Shown piece by piece: positions 51,301 to 56,564 of a DNA stretch of 64,000 nt. The notes below the pieces were generated by a model. It was not told where the DNA came from. It made no database searches and saw nothing but the letters and a program-made list of their open reading frames with translations. This stretch comes from Orthonyx spaldingii (lineage: Eukaryota; Chordata; Aves; Passeriformes; Orthonychidae): NCBI GenBank assembly GCA_013397795.1, contig VZTJ01004385.1:1246557-1310556 (forward strand), given 5' to 3'. A program made the position numbers and the translations under genes. The stretch's first letter is position 1. Each line of letters opens with the position of its first letter.

Positions 51301-51948
51301 ATCCTAAAACCAACAGGAACTGGTGCAGAGAAATGCTTAGCATTTGGAAGGGAGAGGGGAGGTCGAAGGCCCAACCACACCAGCAATGGTCAGTGTGCCA
51401 AGACAGGGAGAGAATCATTTTCCAGAGCAGCCCACAGGAACATGATCCAGCAGGACAAAGGCAGAGATGGGGTTGAGTGATCCCTGTGAGCCCACCAGGT
51501 GATAAATATTTAGGAGGGAGGAGAACTGTTGAGGTTAGTGGCTGATGCTTATCACAGGATGTAGGAGGGATAAACATTTGGGCTGCAGATGATGGGATCA
51601 TGGAATTACAGAATGGATTGGGTTGGAAGGGGCCTGAAAGATCATCCAGTTCCAACCCTTCCACTACATCTTGTGCTTCAGTGTTTTTATCAGAAGTGAT
51701 GCTGGGAAATGAGGGAACTGTTTAAAGAATGAGACACCCAAGATATCTGGGGGAACCTCTGTCTCCAGTCTGTAGAAACGGCCGCGTTTCCCGCTCGGGA
51801 GCGACTCAAGAGCTGCTTTCTGCCCCTAACCACGCGGGTACCGTTTGTGTTTGCTTGCAGGGTGGTTGTGCTGGAGAGCAGGCCCACGGAAAACCCCACA
51901 GCCCACAGCAACCTCTACATCTTGGCTGGGCATGAAAACAGTTACTGA
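228..51948 (+). CDS. MAP4K5: MAP4K5 (GCKR/KHS) STE20-family kinase, full coding span, 32 exons
   Basis: This is a serine/threonine kinase of the germinal-centre kinase I group. From knowledge of the family it acts in the cytoplasm upstream of MAP3Ks in the JNK stress pathway, downstream of TRAF2/TNF-type receptors. Joining 32 exons gives 2634 nt, 877 residues plus TGA. The kinase domain covers about residues 20-277: glycine loop GSGTYG 27-32, lysine K49, alpha-C Glu65, gatekeeper-region MEYC 94-97, HRD 138-140, DFG 158-160, APE 183-185. A linker with SH3-binding PPPLPPKP (402-409) follows, then a CNH domain from about 530 to the conserved C-terminal tail ending AGHENSY. The start fits the family N-terminus (ILRRNPQQDYEL at 11-22). 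The mammalian protein, as I remember it, is about 846 residues; the excess is in the linker (exons 16 and 18). MAP4K3 and MAP4K2 are the nearest alternatives, but linker and CNH wording fit MAP4K5 best. Exon lines below give the segments. Confidence 0.95.
411..597 (+). mobile_element. CR1 LINE 3' fragment
   Basis: It matches the CR1 tail layout (gcacaggctgcccag, then cttggagcagcctggg, then ccaaaccattctgggattctg). It starts 75 bases inside intron 1 of MAP4K5. Confidence 0.88.
905..990 (+). mobile_element. CR1 LINE 3' fragment (short)
   Basis: Only the last part of the tail is left: ccatgacaggg through ccattctgggattctg. Confidence 0.75.
1084..1140. repeat. 20-bp tandem repeat, about 2.8 copies
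   Basis: The unit catcagggatgttcctcatg is at 1084-1103, a near-identical copy at 1104-1123 and a diverged partial copy at 1124-1140. Confidence 0.9.
1645..1690. repeat. 23-bp tandem duplication, 2 copies
   Basis: The block beginning ggcagcacgacaagaaataa is present at 1645-1667 and again at 1668-1690 with a single difference near the end. Confidence 0.9.
3991..4107 (+). mobile_element. CR1 LINE 3' fragment (short)
   Basis: Contains cttggagcagtctgg, ggtgtccctgccatggcagg and cttccaacccaaaccattc. Confidence 0.85.
5605..5891 (+). mobile_element. CR1 LINE 3' fragment
   Basis: About 290 bases of the CR1 tail, from gacaggacaagg to ggaattctgtg. Confidence 0.9.
6566..6842 (+). mobile_element. CR1 LINE 3' fragment
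   Basis: Nearly the same extent as the copy at 5.6 kb and similar in sequence. Confidence 0.9.
8885..9062 (+). mobile_element. CR1 LINE 3' fragment, diverged
   Basis: Recognisable from ccatccctggaagtgttcaa through ccattccatgattttatga. Confidence 0.82.
11139..11180. repeat. T-rich low-complexity run
   Basis: About 42 bases of T with scattered C in intron 1. Confidence 0.9.
12694..13117 (+). mobile_element. CR1 LINE 3' fragment, longest + copy
   Basis: It starts ctccatgaggaaaggctgag with the more 5' CR1 segment (ttgttcagcctggagaaggg) and ends ctgggattttgtgattctgt. A long A-run interrupts it near 12790-12805. Confidence 0.9.
18685..18878 (+). mobile_element. CR1-like LINE fragment, older subfamily
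   Basis: It has a different tail: catcaggaggaatttgttca, ggatgtggctctcagtgctc and gacaaggtggtgac, as in older avian CR1 types. It ends about 220 bases before exon 2. Confidence 0.75.
19103..19160 (+). CDS. MAP4K5: MAP4K5 coding exon 2 (residues 37-56)
   Basis: 58 nt between acceptor tttcag and donor gtaagt. It encodes ARNLHTGELAAVKIIKLEP, including the ATP-binding lysine K49 in the AVK motif. It ends after the first base of Gly56. Confidence 0.95.
19804..19857 (-). mobile_element. CR1 LINE scrap
   Basis: Reverse complement of the extreme 3' end only (gtcacagaatcccagaatga to accatccag). Confidence 0.7.
23062..23220 (-). mobile_element. CR1 LINE 3' fragment
   Basis: Reverse-oriented tail: gaatcccagaatggtttggg to gggcagccacagctactct. 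Confidence 0.9.
24629..25034 (-). mobile_element. CR1 LINE 3' fragment, longest minus copy
   Basis: About 400 bases, running from the tail to the segment ggagccttctcttctcgagg tgaacacc. Confidence 0.92.
26761..27054 (+). mobile_element. CR1 LINE 3' fragment
   Basis: From ggctggagggacaggacaag to caacccaaactattcaatga. Confidence 0.9.
27752..28020 (-). mobile_element. CR1 LINE 3' fragment
   Basis: Reverse-oriented tail, from attccagaataatttggg to agccattcccctttgtcc; about 830 bases before exon 3. Confidence 0.9.
28847..28937 (+). CDS. MAP4K5: MAP4K5 coding exon 3 (residues 56-86)
   Basis: 91 nt, acceptor tttcag, donor gtaaat. It encodes the alpha-C helix region DDFSLIQQEIYMVKE with Glu65, then CKHCNIVAYFGSYLS. 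It ends two bases into Ser86. Confidence 0.95.
29858..29920. repeat. 21-bp AT-rich tandem repeat, 3 copies
   Basis: Three 21-base units of the form gaRaatttatattRataaca occur at 29858, 29879 and 29900 in MAP4K5 intron 3, drifting slightly from first to last. Confidence 0.88.
30069..30133 (+). CDS. MAP4K5: MAP4K5 coding exon 4 (residues 86-108)
   Basis: 65 nt, acceptor ggtag, donor gtactt. It encodes the hinge: REKLWICMEYCGGGSLQDIYH, with gatekeeper Met94. Frame joins exon 3 (ag|c) and exon 5 (g|ta). Confidence 0.95.
31026..31081 (+). CDS. MAP4K5: MAP4K5 coding exon 5 (residues 108-126)
   Basis: 56 nt, acceptor ttccag, donor gtactg. It encodes TGPLSELQIAYVCRETLQ, helices of the C-lobe. Ends in phase 0. 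Confidence 0.95.
31556..31603 (+). CDS. MAP4K5: MAP4K5 coding exon 6 (residues 127-142)
   Basis: 48 nt, acceptor ttcag, donor gtaact. It encodes GLAYLHMKGKMHRDIK with catalytic base Asp140 of the HRD motif. The intron that follows is only 88 nt. Confidence 0.95.
31692..31734 (+). CDS. MAP4K5: MAP4K5 coding exon 7 (residues 143-157)
   Basis: 43 nt, acceptor ttttag, donor gtgagt. It encodes GANILLTDHGDVKL and the first base of Ala157; Asn145 is the Mg-binding asparagine of the catalytic loop. Confidence 0.95.
31781..31867 (+). mobile_element. CR1-like LINE scrap, older subfamily
   Basis: gtggcacttggggacatgg, gtggttggactctatgattt and caacctaaatgattccatga, starting less than 50 bases after exon 7. 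Confidence 0.75.
32940..33012 (+). CDS. MAP4K5: MAP4K5 coding exon 8 (residues 157-181)
   Basis: 73 nt, acceptor tttcag, donor gtaaga. It encodes DFG (158-160) and the activation segment with KRKSFIGTPYW, including the likely regulatory Ser174 and Thr178. Confidence 0.95.
33749..33880 (+). CDS. MAP4K5: MAP4K5 coding exon 9 (residues 181-225)
   Basis: 132 nt, acceptor ttgcag, donor gtttgt (weak, lacking A at +3). It encodes MAPEVAAVEKNGG, CDIWAVGITAIELAE and FDLHPMR. It is clearly GC-richer than the flanking exons. Confidence 0.95.
34110..34197 (+). mobile_element. CR1 LINE 3' fragment (short)
   Basis: From gcgggaggtgtccctaccca to caaaccattctgggattc. Confidence 0.85.
34479..34541 (+). CDS. 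MAP4K5: MAP4K5 coding exon 10 (residues 225-246)
   Basis: 63 nt, acceptor ctttag, donor gtaggt. It encodes ALFLMSKSNFQPPKLKEKAK and two bases of Trp246, in the C-lobe. Confidence 0.95.
34581..34632 (+). mobile_element. CR1 LINE scrap
   Basis: Only cttccaatccaaatcattct and the attctat-type end repeat are left, just after exon 10. Confidence 0.65.
35053..35134 (+). CDS. MAP4K5: MAP4K5 coding exon 11 (residues 246-273)
   Basis: 82 nt, acceptor tttaag (AAG rather than the usual CAG/TAG), donor gtaagt. It encodes SATFHNFVKIALTKNPKKRP then TADRLLS, with the conserved C-lobe arginine in KKRPT. Confidence 0.95.
35726..35842 (+). CDS. MAP4K5: MAP4K5 coding exon 12 (residues 274-312)
   Basis: 117 nt, acceptor ttacag, donor gtgaga. 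It encodes the end of the kinase domain (HGFVGQPG) and the acidic start of the linker ending DDDDFE. Confidence 0.95.
36019..36097 (+). CDS. MAP4K5: MAP4K5 coding exon 13 (residues 313-339)
   Basis: 79 nt, acceptor ctgcag, donor gtgagt. It encodes PHSVIRHTIRSTNRNIRAER then TASEIN, the basic linker segment typical of MAP4K3/MAP4K5. Confidence 0.94.
36707..36765 (+). CDS. MAP4K5: MAP4K5 coding exon 14 (residues 339-358)
   Basis: 59 nt, acceptor ttgtag, donor gtaagg. It encodes DKLQFEPPLRKETEARDEM. Confidence 0.94.
37096..37157 (+). CDS. MAP4K5: MAP4K5 coding exon 15 (residues 359-379)
   Basis: 62 nt, acceptor ttcag, donor gtaagt. It encodes AVAAGSDFASHWNPFVDGSN; the WNPFVDG core is conserved in the family, the first half is variable. 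Phase 2 at the donor, compatible with exon 16 or directly with exon 17. Confidence 0.9.
37158..39634 (+). other. MAP4K5: MAP4K5 intron 15 (2.5 kb)
   Basis: No coding signal seen. It holds one minus-strand CR1 piece (38771-38938), a short direct duplication near 38119-38160 and a gggagggaggga run near 38265-38281. Confidence 0.8.
38771..38938 (-). mobile_element. CR1 LINE 3' fragment
   Basis: From catagaatcccagaaagatt to ccaaagcatctctgagc. Confidence 0.9.
39635..39679 (+). CDS. MAP4K5: MAP4K5 coding exon 16, probable 45-nt cassette exon (residues 379-394)
   Basis: 45 nt, acceptor ccttag, donor gtgagt. It encodes GLLTKFGDGSEDVEE. The length is a multiple of three and both flanking introns are phase 2, so it can be included or skipped without shifting frame. 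The mammalian reference protein, as I recall it, has no matching segment here, so this is likely an alternative exon. Confidence 0.75.
40041..40348 (-). mobile_element. CR1 LINE 3' fragment
   Basis: From aatcacagaatcccagagtg to tgtccaaagtccctccagcc, in intron 16. Confidence 0.9.
40622..40664 (+). CDS. MAP4K5: MAP4K5 coding exon 17 (residues 394-408)
   Basis: 43 nt, acceptor ttgcag, donor gtgaga. It encodes STLKRAGPPPLPPK, the proline-rich SH3-binding core. Confidence 0.93.
40789..41069 (-). mobile_element. CR1 LINE fragment of a different subfamily
   Basis: Begins like a CR1 tail (catagaatcacgcatctcct gagctggaaggg) but diverges, with cagacccccaacaatccccc and gggagcctgggcagtgccca. In intron 17. 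Confidence 0.78.
41261..41471 (+). CDS. MAP4K5: MAP4K5 coding exon 18 (residues 409-479)
   Basis: 211 nt, acceptor ttgcag, donor gtaagt. Low-complexity linker beginning PRMNSYPEENLPDDDR, with HRRQSIP (a basic-directed phosphosite pattern). The last part (about TSSISSPGLLTARYSDL) is longer than in the mammalian protein I remember. Confidence 0.88.
41958..42055 (+). CDS. MAP4K5: MAP4K5 coding exon 19 (residues 479-511)
   Basis: 98 nt, acceptor ttgcag, donor gtaggt. It encodes NGNGMLKHIEENTEGPGQIP then QLPRKKEKRDFP, a second proline/basic motif. The intron after it is 100 nt. Confidence 0.92.
42156..42197 (+). CDS. MAP4K5: MAP4K5 coding exon 20 (residues 512-525)
   Basis: 42 nt, acceptor ccacag, donor gtaaga. 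It encodes KPAINGLPPTPKVL, the last linker segment before the CNH domain. Confidence 0.93.
42582..42705 (-). mobile_element. CR1 LINE fragment, older subfamily
   Basis: gaataatttaggttggaaaa, gccctctaagatcactgagt and cccatgtccccgagtgccac. The same subfamily recurs at 46.4 and 59.4 kb. Confidence 0.8.
42896..42980 (+). CDS. MAP4K5: MAP4K5 coding exon 21 (residues 526-554)
   Basis: 85 nt, acceptor tttcag, donor gtaaag. It encodes MGACFSKVFDGCPLKINCAT then SWIHPDTK, the start of the CNH domain. Confidence 0.95.
43104..43183 (+). CDS. MAP4K5: MAP4K5 coding exon 22 (residues 554-580)
   Basis: 80 nt, acceptor ttttag, donor gtgagt. It encodes DQYIIFGTEEGIYTLNLNEL then HEATMEQ, CNH domain. Confidence 0.95.
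44172..44330 (-). mobile_element. CR1 LINE 3' fragment upstream of MAP4K5 exon 23
   Basis: Reverse-oriented tail from gtagaatcatggaatggctt to about gtctctctgtgc, ending 150 bases before exon 23. Confidence 0.88.
44481..44541 (+). CDS. MAP4K5: MAP4K5 coding exon 23 (residues 581-601)
   Basis: 61 nt, acceptor ttccag, donor gtgagt. It encodes LFPRKCTWLYVINNTLMSLS and one base of the next codon. It sits between a minus-strand CR1 upstream and a plus-strand CR1 downstream. Confidence 0.95.
44625..45000 (+). mobile_element. CR1 LINE 3' fragment downstream of MAP4K5 exon 23
   Basis: From cagcctggagaagggaagga to aaaccattctgggattctg. It starts 83 bases after exon 23 and is oriented opposite to the copy upstream of that exon. 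Confidence 0.92.
45494..45608 (+). CDS. MAP4K5: MAP4K5 coding exon 24 (residues 601-639)
   Basis: 115 nt, acceptor ttacag, donor gtacaa. It encodes GKTFQLYSHNLIALFEQAKK then TGLAAHIQTHRFPDKILP, CNH domain. Confidence 0.95.
45741..45799 (+). CDS. MAP4K5: MAP4K5 coding exon 25 (residues 639-659)
   Basis: 59 nt, acceptor ttccag, donor gtgagc. It encodes KFALTTKIPDTKGCHKCCI; the preceding intron is 132 nt. Confidence 0.95.
45981..46110 (+). mobile_element. CR1 LINE fragment lacking its 3' end
   Basis: From gtgcctggagaagctacagg to tgggattaaatccttcccag; the usual tail is missing. Confidence 0.78.
46389..46500 (-). mobile_element. CR1 LINE fragment, older subfamily
   Basis: Same subfamily as at 42.6 kb: ggctggaaaagccctctgag and cccatgtccccaggtgccac. 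Confidence 0.78.
46948..47010 (+). mobile_element. CR1 LINE scrap
   Basis: gatgggctttaaggtccctt ccaagcctaatcattccatga only. Confidence 0.72.
47126..47229 (+). CDS. MAP4K5: MAP4K5 coding exon 26 (residues 659-693)
   Basis: 104 nt, acceptor ctacag, donor gtaagc. It encodes RNPYTGHKYLCGALQSGIVL then LQWYEPMQKFMLIK, the most conserved block of the CNH domain. Confidence 0.96.
47599..47776 (+). CDS. MAP4K5: MAP4K5 coding exon 27 (residues 694-753)
   Basis: 178 nt, acceptor tgccag, donor gtgagg. It encodes HFDFPLPSPLNVFEMLVIPE, QEYPMVCVAISKGTEPNQVV and the segment to WFTEIGA. The frame stays open past the donor into intron 27 and a CR1 copy. Confidence 0.96.
47918..48216 (+). mobile_element. CR1 LINE 3' fragment
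   Basis: From gtggagagggactggggaca to aattctgtgattccctgatt, in intron 27. Confidence 0.9.
48968..49036 (+). CDS. MAP4K5: MAP4K5 coding exon 28 (residues 753-776)
   Basis: 69 nt, acceptor ccccag, donor gtgagt. It encodes NQQLDAIHVTQLERDTVLVC then LD. Confidence 0.95.
49449..49541 (+). CDS. MAP4K5: MAP4K5 coding exon 29 (residues 776-807)
   Basis: 93 nt. Its acceptor reads ctcttgag, a rare GAG site, and its donor gtgagt. It encodes FVKIVNLQGKLKSSKKLASE then LSFDFCIESV. Cys802 stands where I recall arginine (or glutamine in MAP4K3). Confidence 0.94.
50084..50154 (+). CDS. MAP4K5: MAP4K5 coding exon 30 (residues 807-830)
   Basis: 71 nt, acceptor ttgcag, donor gtaagt. It encodes CLQDSVLAFWKHGMQGKSFK then SDE. 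Confidence 0.96.
50390..50445 (+). CDS. MAP4K5: MAP4K5 coding exon 31 (residues 831-849)
   Basis: 56 nt, acceptor ctgcag, donor gtaatc. It encodes VTQEISDETRVFRLLGSD. Confidence 0.96.
50945..51050 (-). mobile_element. CR1 LINE 3' fragment (short)
   Basis: From acggaatcccagcctggatt to ccttccactattccagtggc. Confidence 0.82.
51599..51665 (-). mobile_element. CR1 LINE scrap
   Basis: ttacagaatggattgggttg gaaggggcc and gatcatccagttccaaccc. Confidence 0.75.
51861..51948 (+). CDS. MAP4K5: MAP4K5 last coding exon 32 (residues 849-877, stop TGA)
   Basis: 88 coding nt after acceptor ttgcag. It encodes VVVLESRPTENPTAHSNLYI then LAGHENSY and stop at 51946-51948. The terminal HENSY is the family C-terminus, so the gene is intact at its end. 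Confidence 0.97.
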
Positions 51949-53080
51949 GCAGCACTCACCCACAAACAGCAGAGGGAGTTGGCCACACTGGGAGCCAGGA
52001 GCGCCAGGAAACCGGGACTTGCCCTTTCTTGTCTTGACACCAGAATTGTGTTGGTTTTTAGGGTGGGAATCAATCCATTTTTGCAGCTGGGAACAGCTGG
52101 TTCTGTCTCTTGCCACTGTGTGGTTGGTTATATCGAGTTTGCTTAATAAAAGCTGAGATAAAGAGCCCTTTACTCGTTAGTTCTAGGGAAACAGAGCCTT
52201 GAAACATGTTCTGCAGTAAAGGTGCCATAAACTGTTAAATATTTCCCTTCCCTTGGATTTTCCTTTTATTCTGTAGATACAGATCTAGTGCTGGCTGTTG
52301 CCCTGTTTTATACTGAGTCTTATTCTTAATAAAACAAAGATTTGTGTAGGAGGTGAGAGTATCTGCAAAGCTTTTTGGTTTTAAATCTGCCATTGGGTAT
52401 GGCTTTGTATAATAGACTATTTAATCCTTATTTATTAATCTGCTGCTAGGATGGGGTAATGTCTAACTTTTAGCAGAGGAAGGTTGCAGAGCAGCTTACA
52501 TTTTTTTTTTTTACAACTGTATAAAGATTTGATTATTCTTTTTCCTTGTAGGGATGTAGTGCATTACTGAAGGGTGTGTTACCATGTTGGGTGATCTTGT
52601 AAAAAAAGATGCAGTTTTGTACAACAAAGTATTTTGTACTGATTTTTCTGCCTGCAGAATTGCCATAAAAGGGATTTTCTTACTTCCTAGACGTAGGGTG
52701 TGTTTACACAAAGTAGAATATTGATATCAGACTTGTTGCTCCTGGGTGGCTGTGTACAGTATCCATGTGTGTGTGTGTGTGTGTGTGACGTTGACTGGCA
52801 GTGTGTATTTTTTATATATATATTTATATATATATATATAAAAATGTACAAAACATATATGCTTTATTTTCATAAATTAGGGATAAGCCTTGTGACATGA
52901 CGTGGAAATTGTAGCAGGTCACCATCCTTAATGAATGAAAGTACCATGTACCCGACAGCCCACGACGTGTGGTTTATTTATGCTATTCCAGAGGGAGCCA
53001 CGGCTGAGCCTGAGCACAATCCCAGTGCTCTGGGAATGGCTGCTGCCCCAGCTGTGTGGTATAAATAAACATGATAAGAA
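51949..53080 (+). other. MAP4K5: MAP4K5 3'UTR and downstream, with several poly(A) signals
   Basis: Candidate AATAAA hexamers lie at 52145-52150, 52328-52333 and 53064-53069. The first two follow the stop closely and are the likeliest ends; use of the third would bring the TG/TA simple repeat at 52766-52841 into the message. The exact end cannot be told without transcript data. Confidence 0.6.
52766..52841. repeat. (TG)n followed by (TA)n simple repeat
   Basis: A pure TG run of 22 bases (52766-52787) is followed within 25 bases by a TA-rich run (about 52812-52841). Length is likely polymorphic. Confidence 0.9.
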
Positions 53081-56000
53081 CCAGTATTCTGTATCCAAGC
53101 TTTGATCACTTTTTCCCTGTTTGATCACCTGCATTTTTTCCCTTTCTCCATTGAAGAGTCGCATCGGTTCCTTTTGTCTTCCTCATTAATTAAAATTCTT
53201 GAGGTACCATTAAATATAGACTGACTCCAGGAGAGCATCTGGTTTTACTACCTCACATTACCCTGCTGGCTTTGATGTGAACAGTCCTTGGGCAGGTGCA
53301 GTAGCAGCTCCTAAACATTTAAATTGAAGGGGTTTTTTTTTAATTAAATGCTGCAGGAGGCTGCTGCCTGTTCAGCTCCTGAGATCTGCTGCCTAGGAAG
53401 GAGAGGCTGGAATTCCCAGGTCATTTGATCAGAGCAGTGAAGGTGTGTGACAGCTGGGAGTGGTTTGGTGCTGTGTTGTCTGCGTGATCCATAATTTAAC
53501 ACCGAGGGAATTGTCTGGGCCCATGTGACGCCTCGGGGATGTCTCTGTCACTCAGGACAGCTGCAAGTTGGGAAGGTCCAGAGGGGAAAATAACCCTGCA
53601 CACATTTAGCATTTTAGCCACTGTCATTCAAAACTAATTCTTGTTGACTTGACATCCAAATCAAGTCGAGCTTTTCAGTTCTGACACTGTGTCAAAGCTT
53701 AGTAAGTGTACAGATAAAATTTTAAAATCACTCCACAGAGCATGAAAATGTGCTGTAATGGTGGTCAGCTGGTATTGGATCAGGAGTATTAAAAGCAGGA
53801 GGTGGAATTTTTGTCTTTTAAAGGAGTTCTCTAGCATTGAAATTACTTCTCCACAGGTAACAGTGACTGGTGATTAACCTCAAATGGTGCCACTCCTGGT
53901 CTCCAGGGACTTTAAAACAAAAACTAAGGCGAAGTGAAGCACCAGGTGTAGATATTGTAGAGCAAACACTTTCTAATTCACCTCATTCACTACAGAAGGT
54001 AATTTCAGCTTCATCTTTGAAAACACTTAAAGGAGATCTCTAAAAGACTAGAGAAACCTGTAAATAAAATCTGAATATTTATGGGGAGTAACTGGAGTAA
54101 ATAACTCTTAGGTCATGACACTGTCATGCAGAAATAACGAGCTGAAAGTATTTCTCTTTGACACAAATGAGTGGTGTTTTGCTGGATCATAAACTTAGGA
54201 AAGTCCATGTTTAATCAAACCTTTTTTAGCTGTTGAAGCATTTCTAATGGCATGTTGTGAAATGCTTTCTGCTGGTTTCATAGACAGTGGCATTTTTTGG
54301 CATGATCTGCAAGATGCTGTTTCCTAGTGTAAAACCTCACTTTGGTTCCGTACCACAGAGCAGATTTGCGTGTTCCATAGCCAACCCTGCCGGCCTCGGT
54401 GACTCTGAGCAGTATAATTTGTGTTTGACTGTTTAATTTCGTCTGCTATTGTCTGTATCTTTGTTTTTGTGGAATTTAAACCGGGCTTGAGAAAGCCTAA
54501 CGAGGGGAGCTCGGGGGTTATGAAGCAAAAGCTTGCTCAGCCCCTCATTCCTCACTCAACAGTTATCAAAGTTTTAATTATTGGATGCATGAGGTCATGT
54601 ACCCGACTTGAAAGCCTTAAAAGAGGCTCCCAGAGCTCTTGGAAGTACAAACAGCATGGGAAGAGCAGTCTGTGGATCAGTCTCTTTGGATTTCCTAACC
54701 CCATTCCGTGCAAGTGAAAAATACAGCTGGAATTGTGCTGGCATCTCTTCAAAGAAGAAAGGTACAACGCATCAGTGAGCCACGGTGTCTCTGGATGGAA
54801 AGGACAAGACTGGGAGACTCTGAAATGTGCTTTTTTTACCTTGTTTAGTCGTTAGGTGTAACTGAGACTCATAACTGCACTCGTTCAGTTTGTGTAACCA
54901 GGCTTTGTTCCACGGGAGTTTCTGTTGCAGTTCAGTCTATGCCAAATAAACTGCTTTATTTGATCGGTGGCGTGGTGACTCGCTGGGAACAATACCTGGT
55001 CAGAGGGATCTCAGGAGGATCCGGGCGGGCTCCAGGTTTTGTGGCCGCTGTGGGAAGGGCCTGGCGCCGCTGTTCCCCATCCCACAGACTTGTCGGGAGC
55101 CAGCGGCAGTTCCCGGGGAAGCTGGGTGTCACAGGAGGGATAAACCAGAGTGGCTGGAGCAAATCATTCCCAGCCCTGATGCCAGTCACCTGGGGTCACC
55201 GAGGAACACTCGGGAGTCGTTTGGCTGGAAAAGCAGAGGCTGGCTGCCTTGTGCCTGGGGAGGGAGCAGGGGCTGGTGGGCTCTGAAGGGCTGCTTAGAG
55301 TGGGGAAACACACGGCTCAGTCTCAGCAGGATCTAGAGCAGATTACACCTTGTCCCCACACTTGGCTTTTTGCTGCAGGTGCTTCAGGTGCTGTACCTGT
55401 ATCCCTGTATTCAGGGATCTGCTGAGGTAGAGGGAGAAGGAGGTTGAAAAAATAATGAATGTGCCCTTGGACAACACAAGGAGCTGCCAGTTACTGGTAA
55501 ATAAATATACAGCAATATTCCTCCTCTGCAGAAGATTGCTATCTCTGTTGGTGAACCTTGGCTGCTGGAATGTGAGGACTGCACATCCCTGATGGATGTG
55601 GCTTGGGAAGAAAAATAATTAGTGGATGGATCTCCGTCCTGAGTTGGGAAGCACCTCAGGAAAGGATTGGGGAGGGAGGAAGTGTGAGATGGAGTGGGGT
55701 GTCCACACTTATATTCAGATGTAATATTGGAAGTAATTACCACCATAAAAGGCCACCTTGGTCAGGGGATGAGGAAAGGGATGAGGATCCAGGGACCCAG
55801 GCGGGTGCACCAGGAAAGAGAACAGGAAGGTCAGGGATGGAAAAGCTCGATGAAAGGAAGGGTCTGGCTGCTGTCAGGAGCCCATTCAGTGACAGATACC
55901 TGAGATGCTGGAACTGTGCAGTGGGAGATGTTCCAGGGAAACCTCCAGGTGCCAGAGGAAGGTGCGGGAGCTGCTTGAGGCTGACAGACGCTGTGGCAGG

Positions 56001-56170
56001 GTGTTCCCTCCTCCAACCCTGCAGGAAAACGGAGTCAAACCTTTGGAAAGGCAGAGAGGGGCAAAGAAAACACGATCATGGCAGGAGGGCTGGAGCTGGA
56101 TGGTGTTTAAGGTCCCTTCCAACCCAATCCACGCCGTGGTTCTGTGGCTGCATGAACACGGCGCTGCGGG
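53081..56170. other. intergenic region between MAP4K5 and CDKL1
   Basis: No exon of a known family was recognised on either strand. An AATAAA at 54945-54950 follows a T-rich and C/T-rich stretch and could be an end signal of an unannotated transcript or an old retroelement. The 98-codon open frame at 54421-54717 looks like chance. A CR1 scrap lies near 56070-56145. Confidence 0.6.
56070..56145 (+). mobile_element. CR1 LINE scrap just upstream of the CDKL1 promoter
   Basis: gatcatggcaggagggctgg, aaggtcccttccaacccaat and gtggttctgtgg. Confidence 0.72.
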
Positions 56171-56396
56171 GCACGAAGCCGCGGGCGGATCGTGAGGTGC
56201 GGGCTCAGCGTGTGGCCCCGACAGCGACCACGGCGATCCCCCACTCTCCTTCCCTCCCTCCCGGGGACCGCCCCGGCCGCTGCGGTGTCCCCGGGGCGGT
56301 TCCTGGGGCCGTCCCCGCCGCGGAGCCTCCCCCGCCCGGGGCCCGCCCCGGCTCCGCGCTGAGGCGGCGGCGGAGCGCGGCGGGGCCGCCCCGGCC
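56171..56396 (+). promoter_or_regulatory. CDKL1: CDKL1 CpG-island promoter and 5'UTR
   Basis: Dense CpG with a GC box (ggggcgg at 56293-56299) and no TATA box leads directly into the CDKL1 ATG. The island runs through exon 1 to about 56.7 kb, where it turns into a degenerate minisatellite. Confidence 0.7.
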
Positions 56397-56564
56397 ATGG
56401 AGCGCTACGAGAAGCTGGGCAAGGTCGGGGAGGGCTCCTACGGCGTCGTCTTCAAGTGCCGCAACAAGGACACGGGGCAGATCGTGGCCATCAAGAAGTT
56501 CCTGGAGTCCGAGGAGGACCCGGTGATCCGGAAGATCGCCCTGAGGGAGATCCGCATGCTCAAG
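56397..56564 (+). CDS. CDKL1: CDKL1 coding exon 1 (residues 1-56)
   Basis: 168 nt from ATG to donor gtgggc. It encodes MERYEKLGKVGEGSYGVVFK, then CRNKDTGQIVAIKKFLESEE and DPVIRKIALREIRMLK. Phase 0. Confidence 0.94.

Noticed and set aside
55603..56526. 307-codon open frame over the CDKL1 promoter
   Set aside because: It is out of frame with the CDKL1 exon, is arginine/proline-rich from CpG-island sequence, and has no family resemblance.
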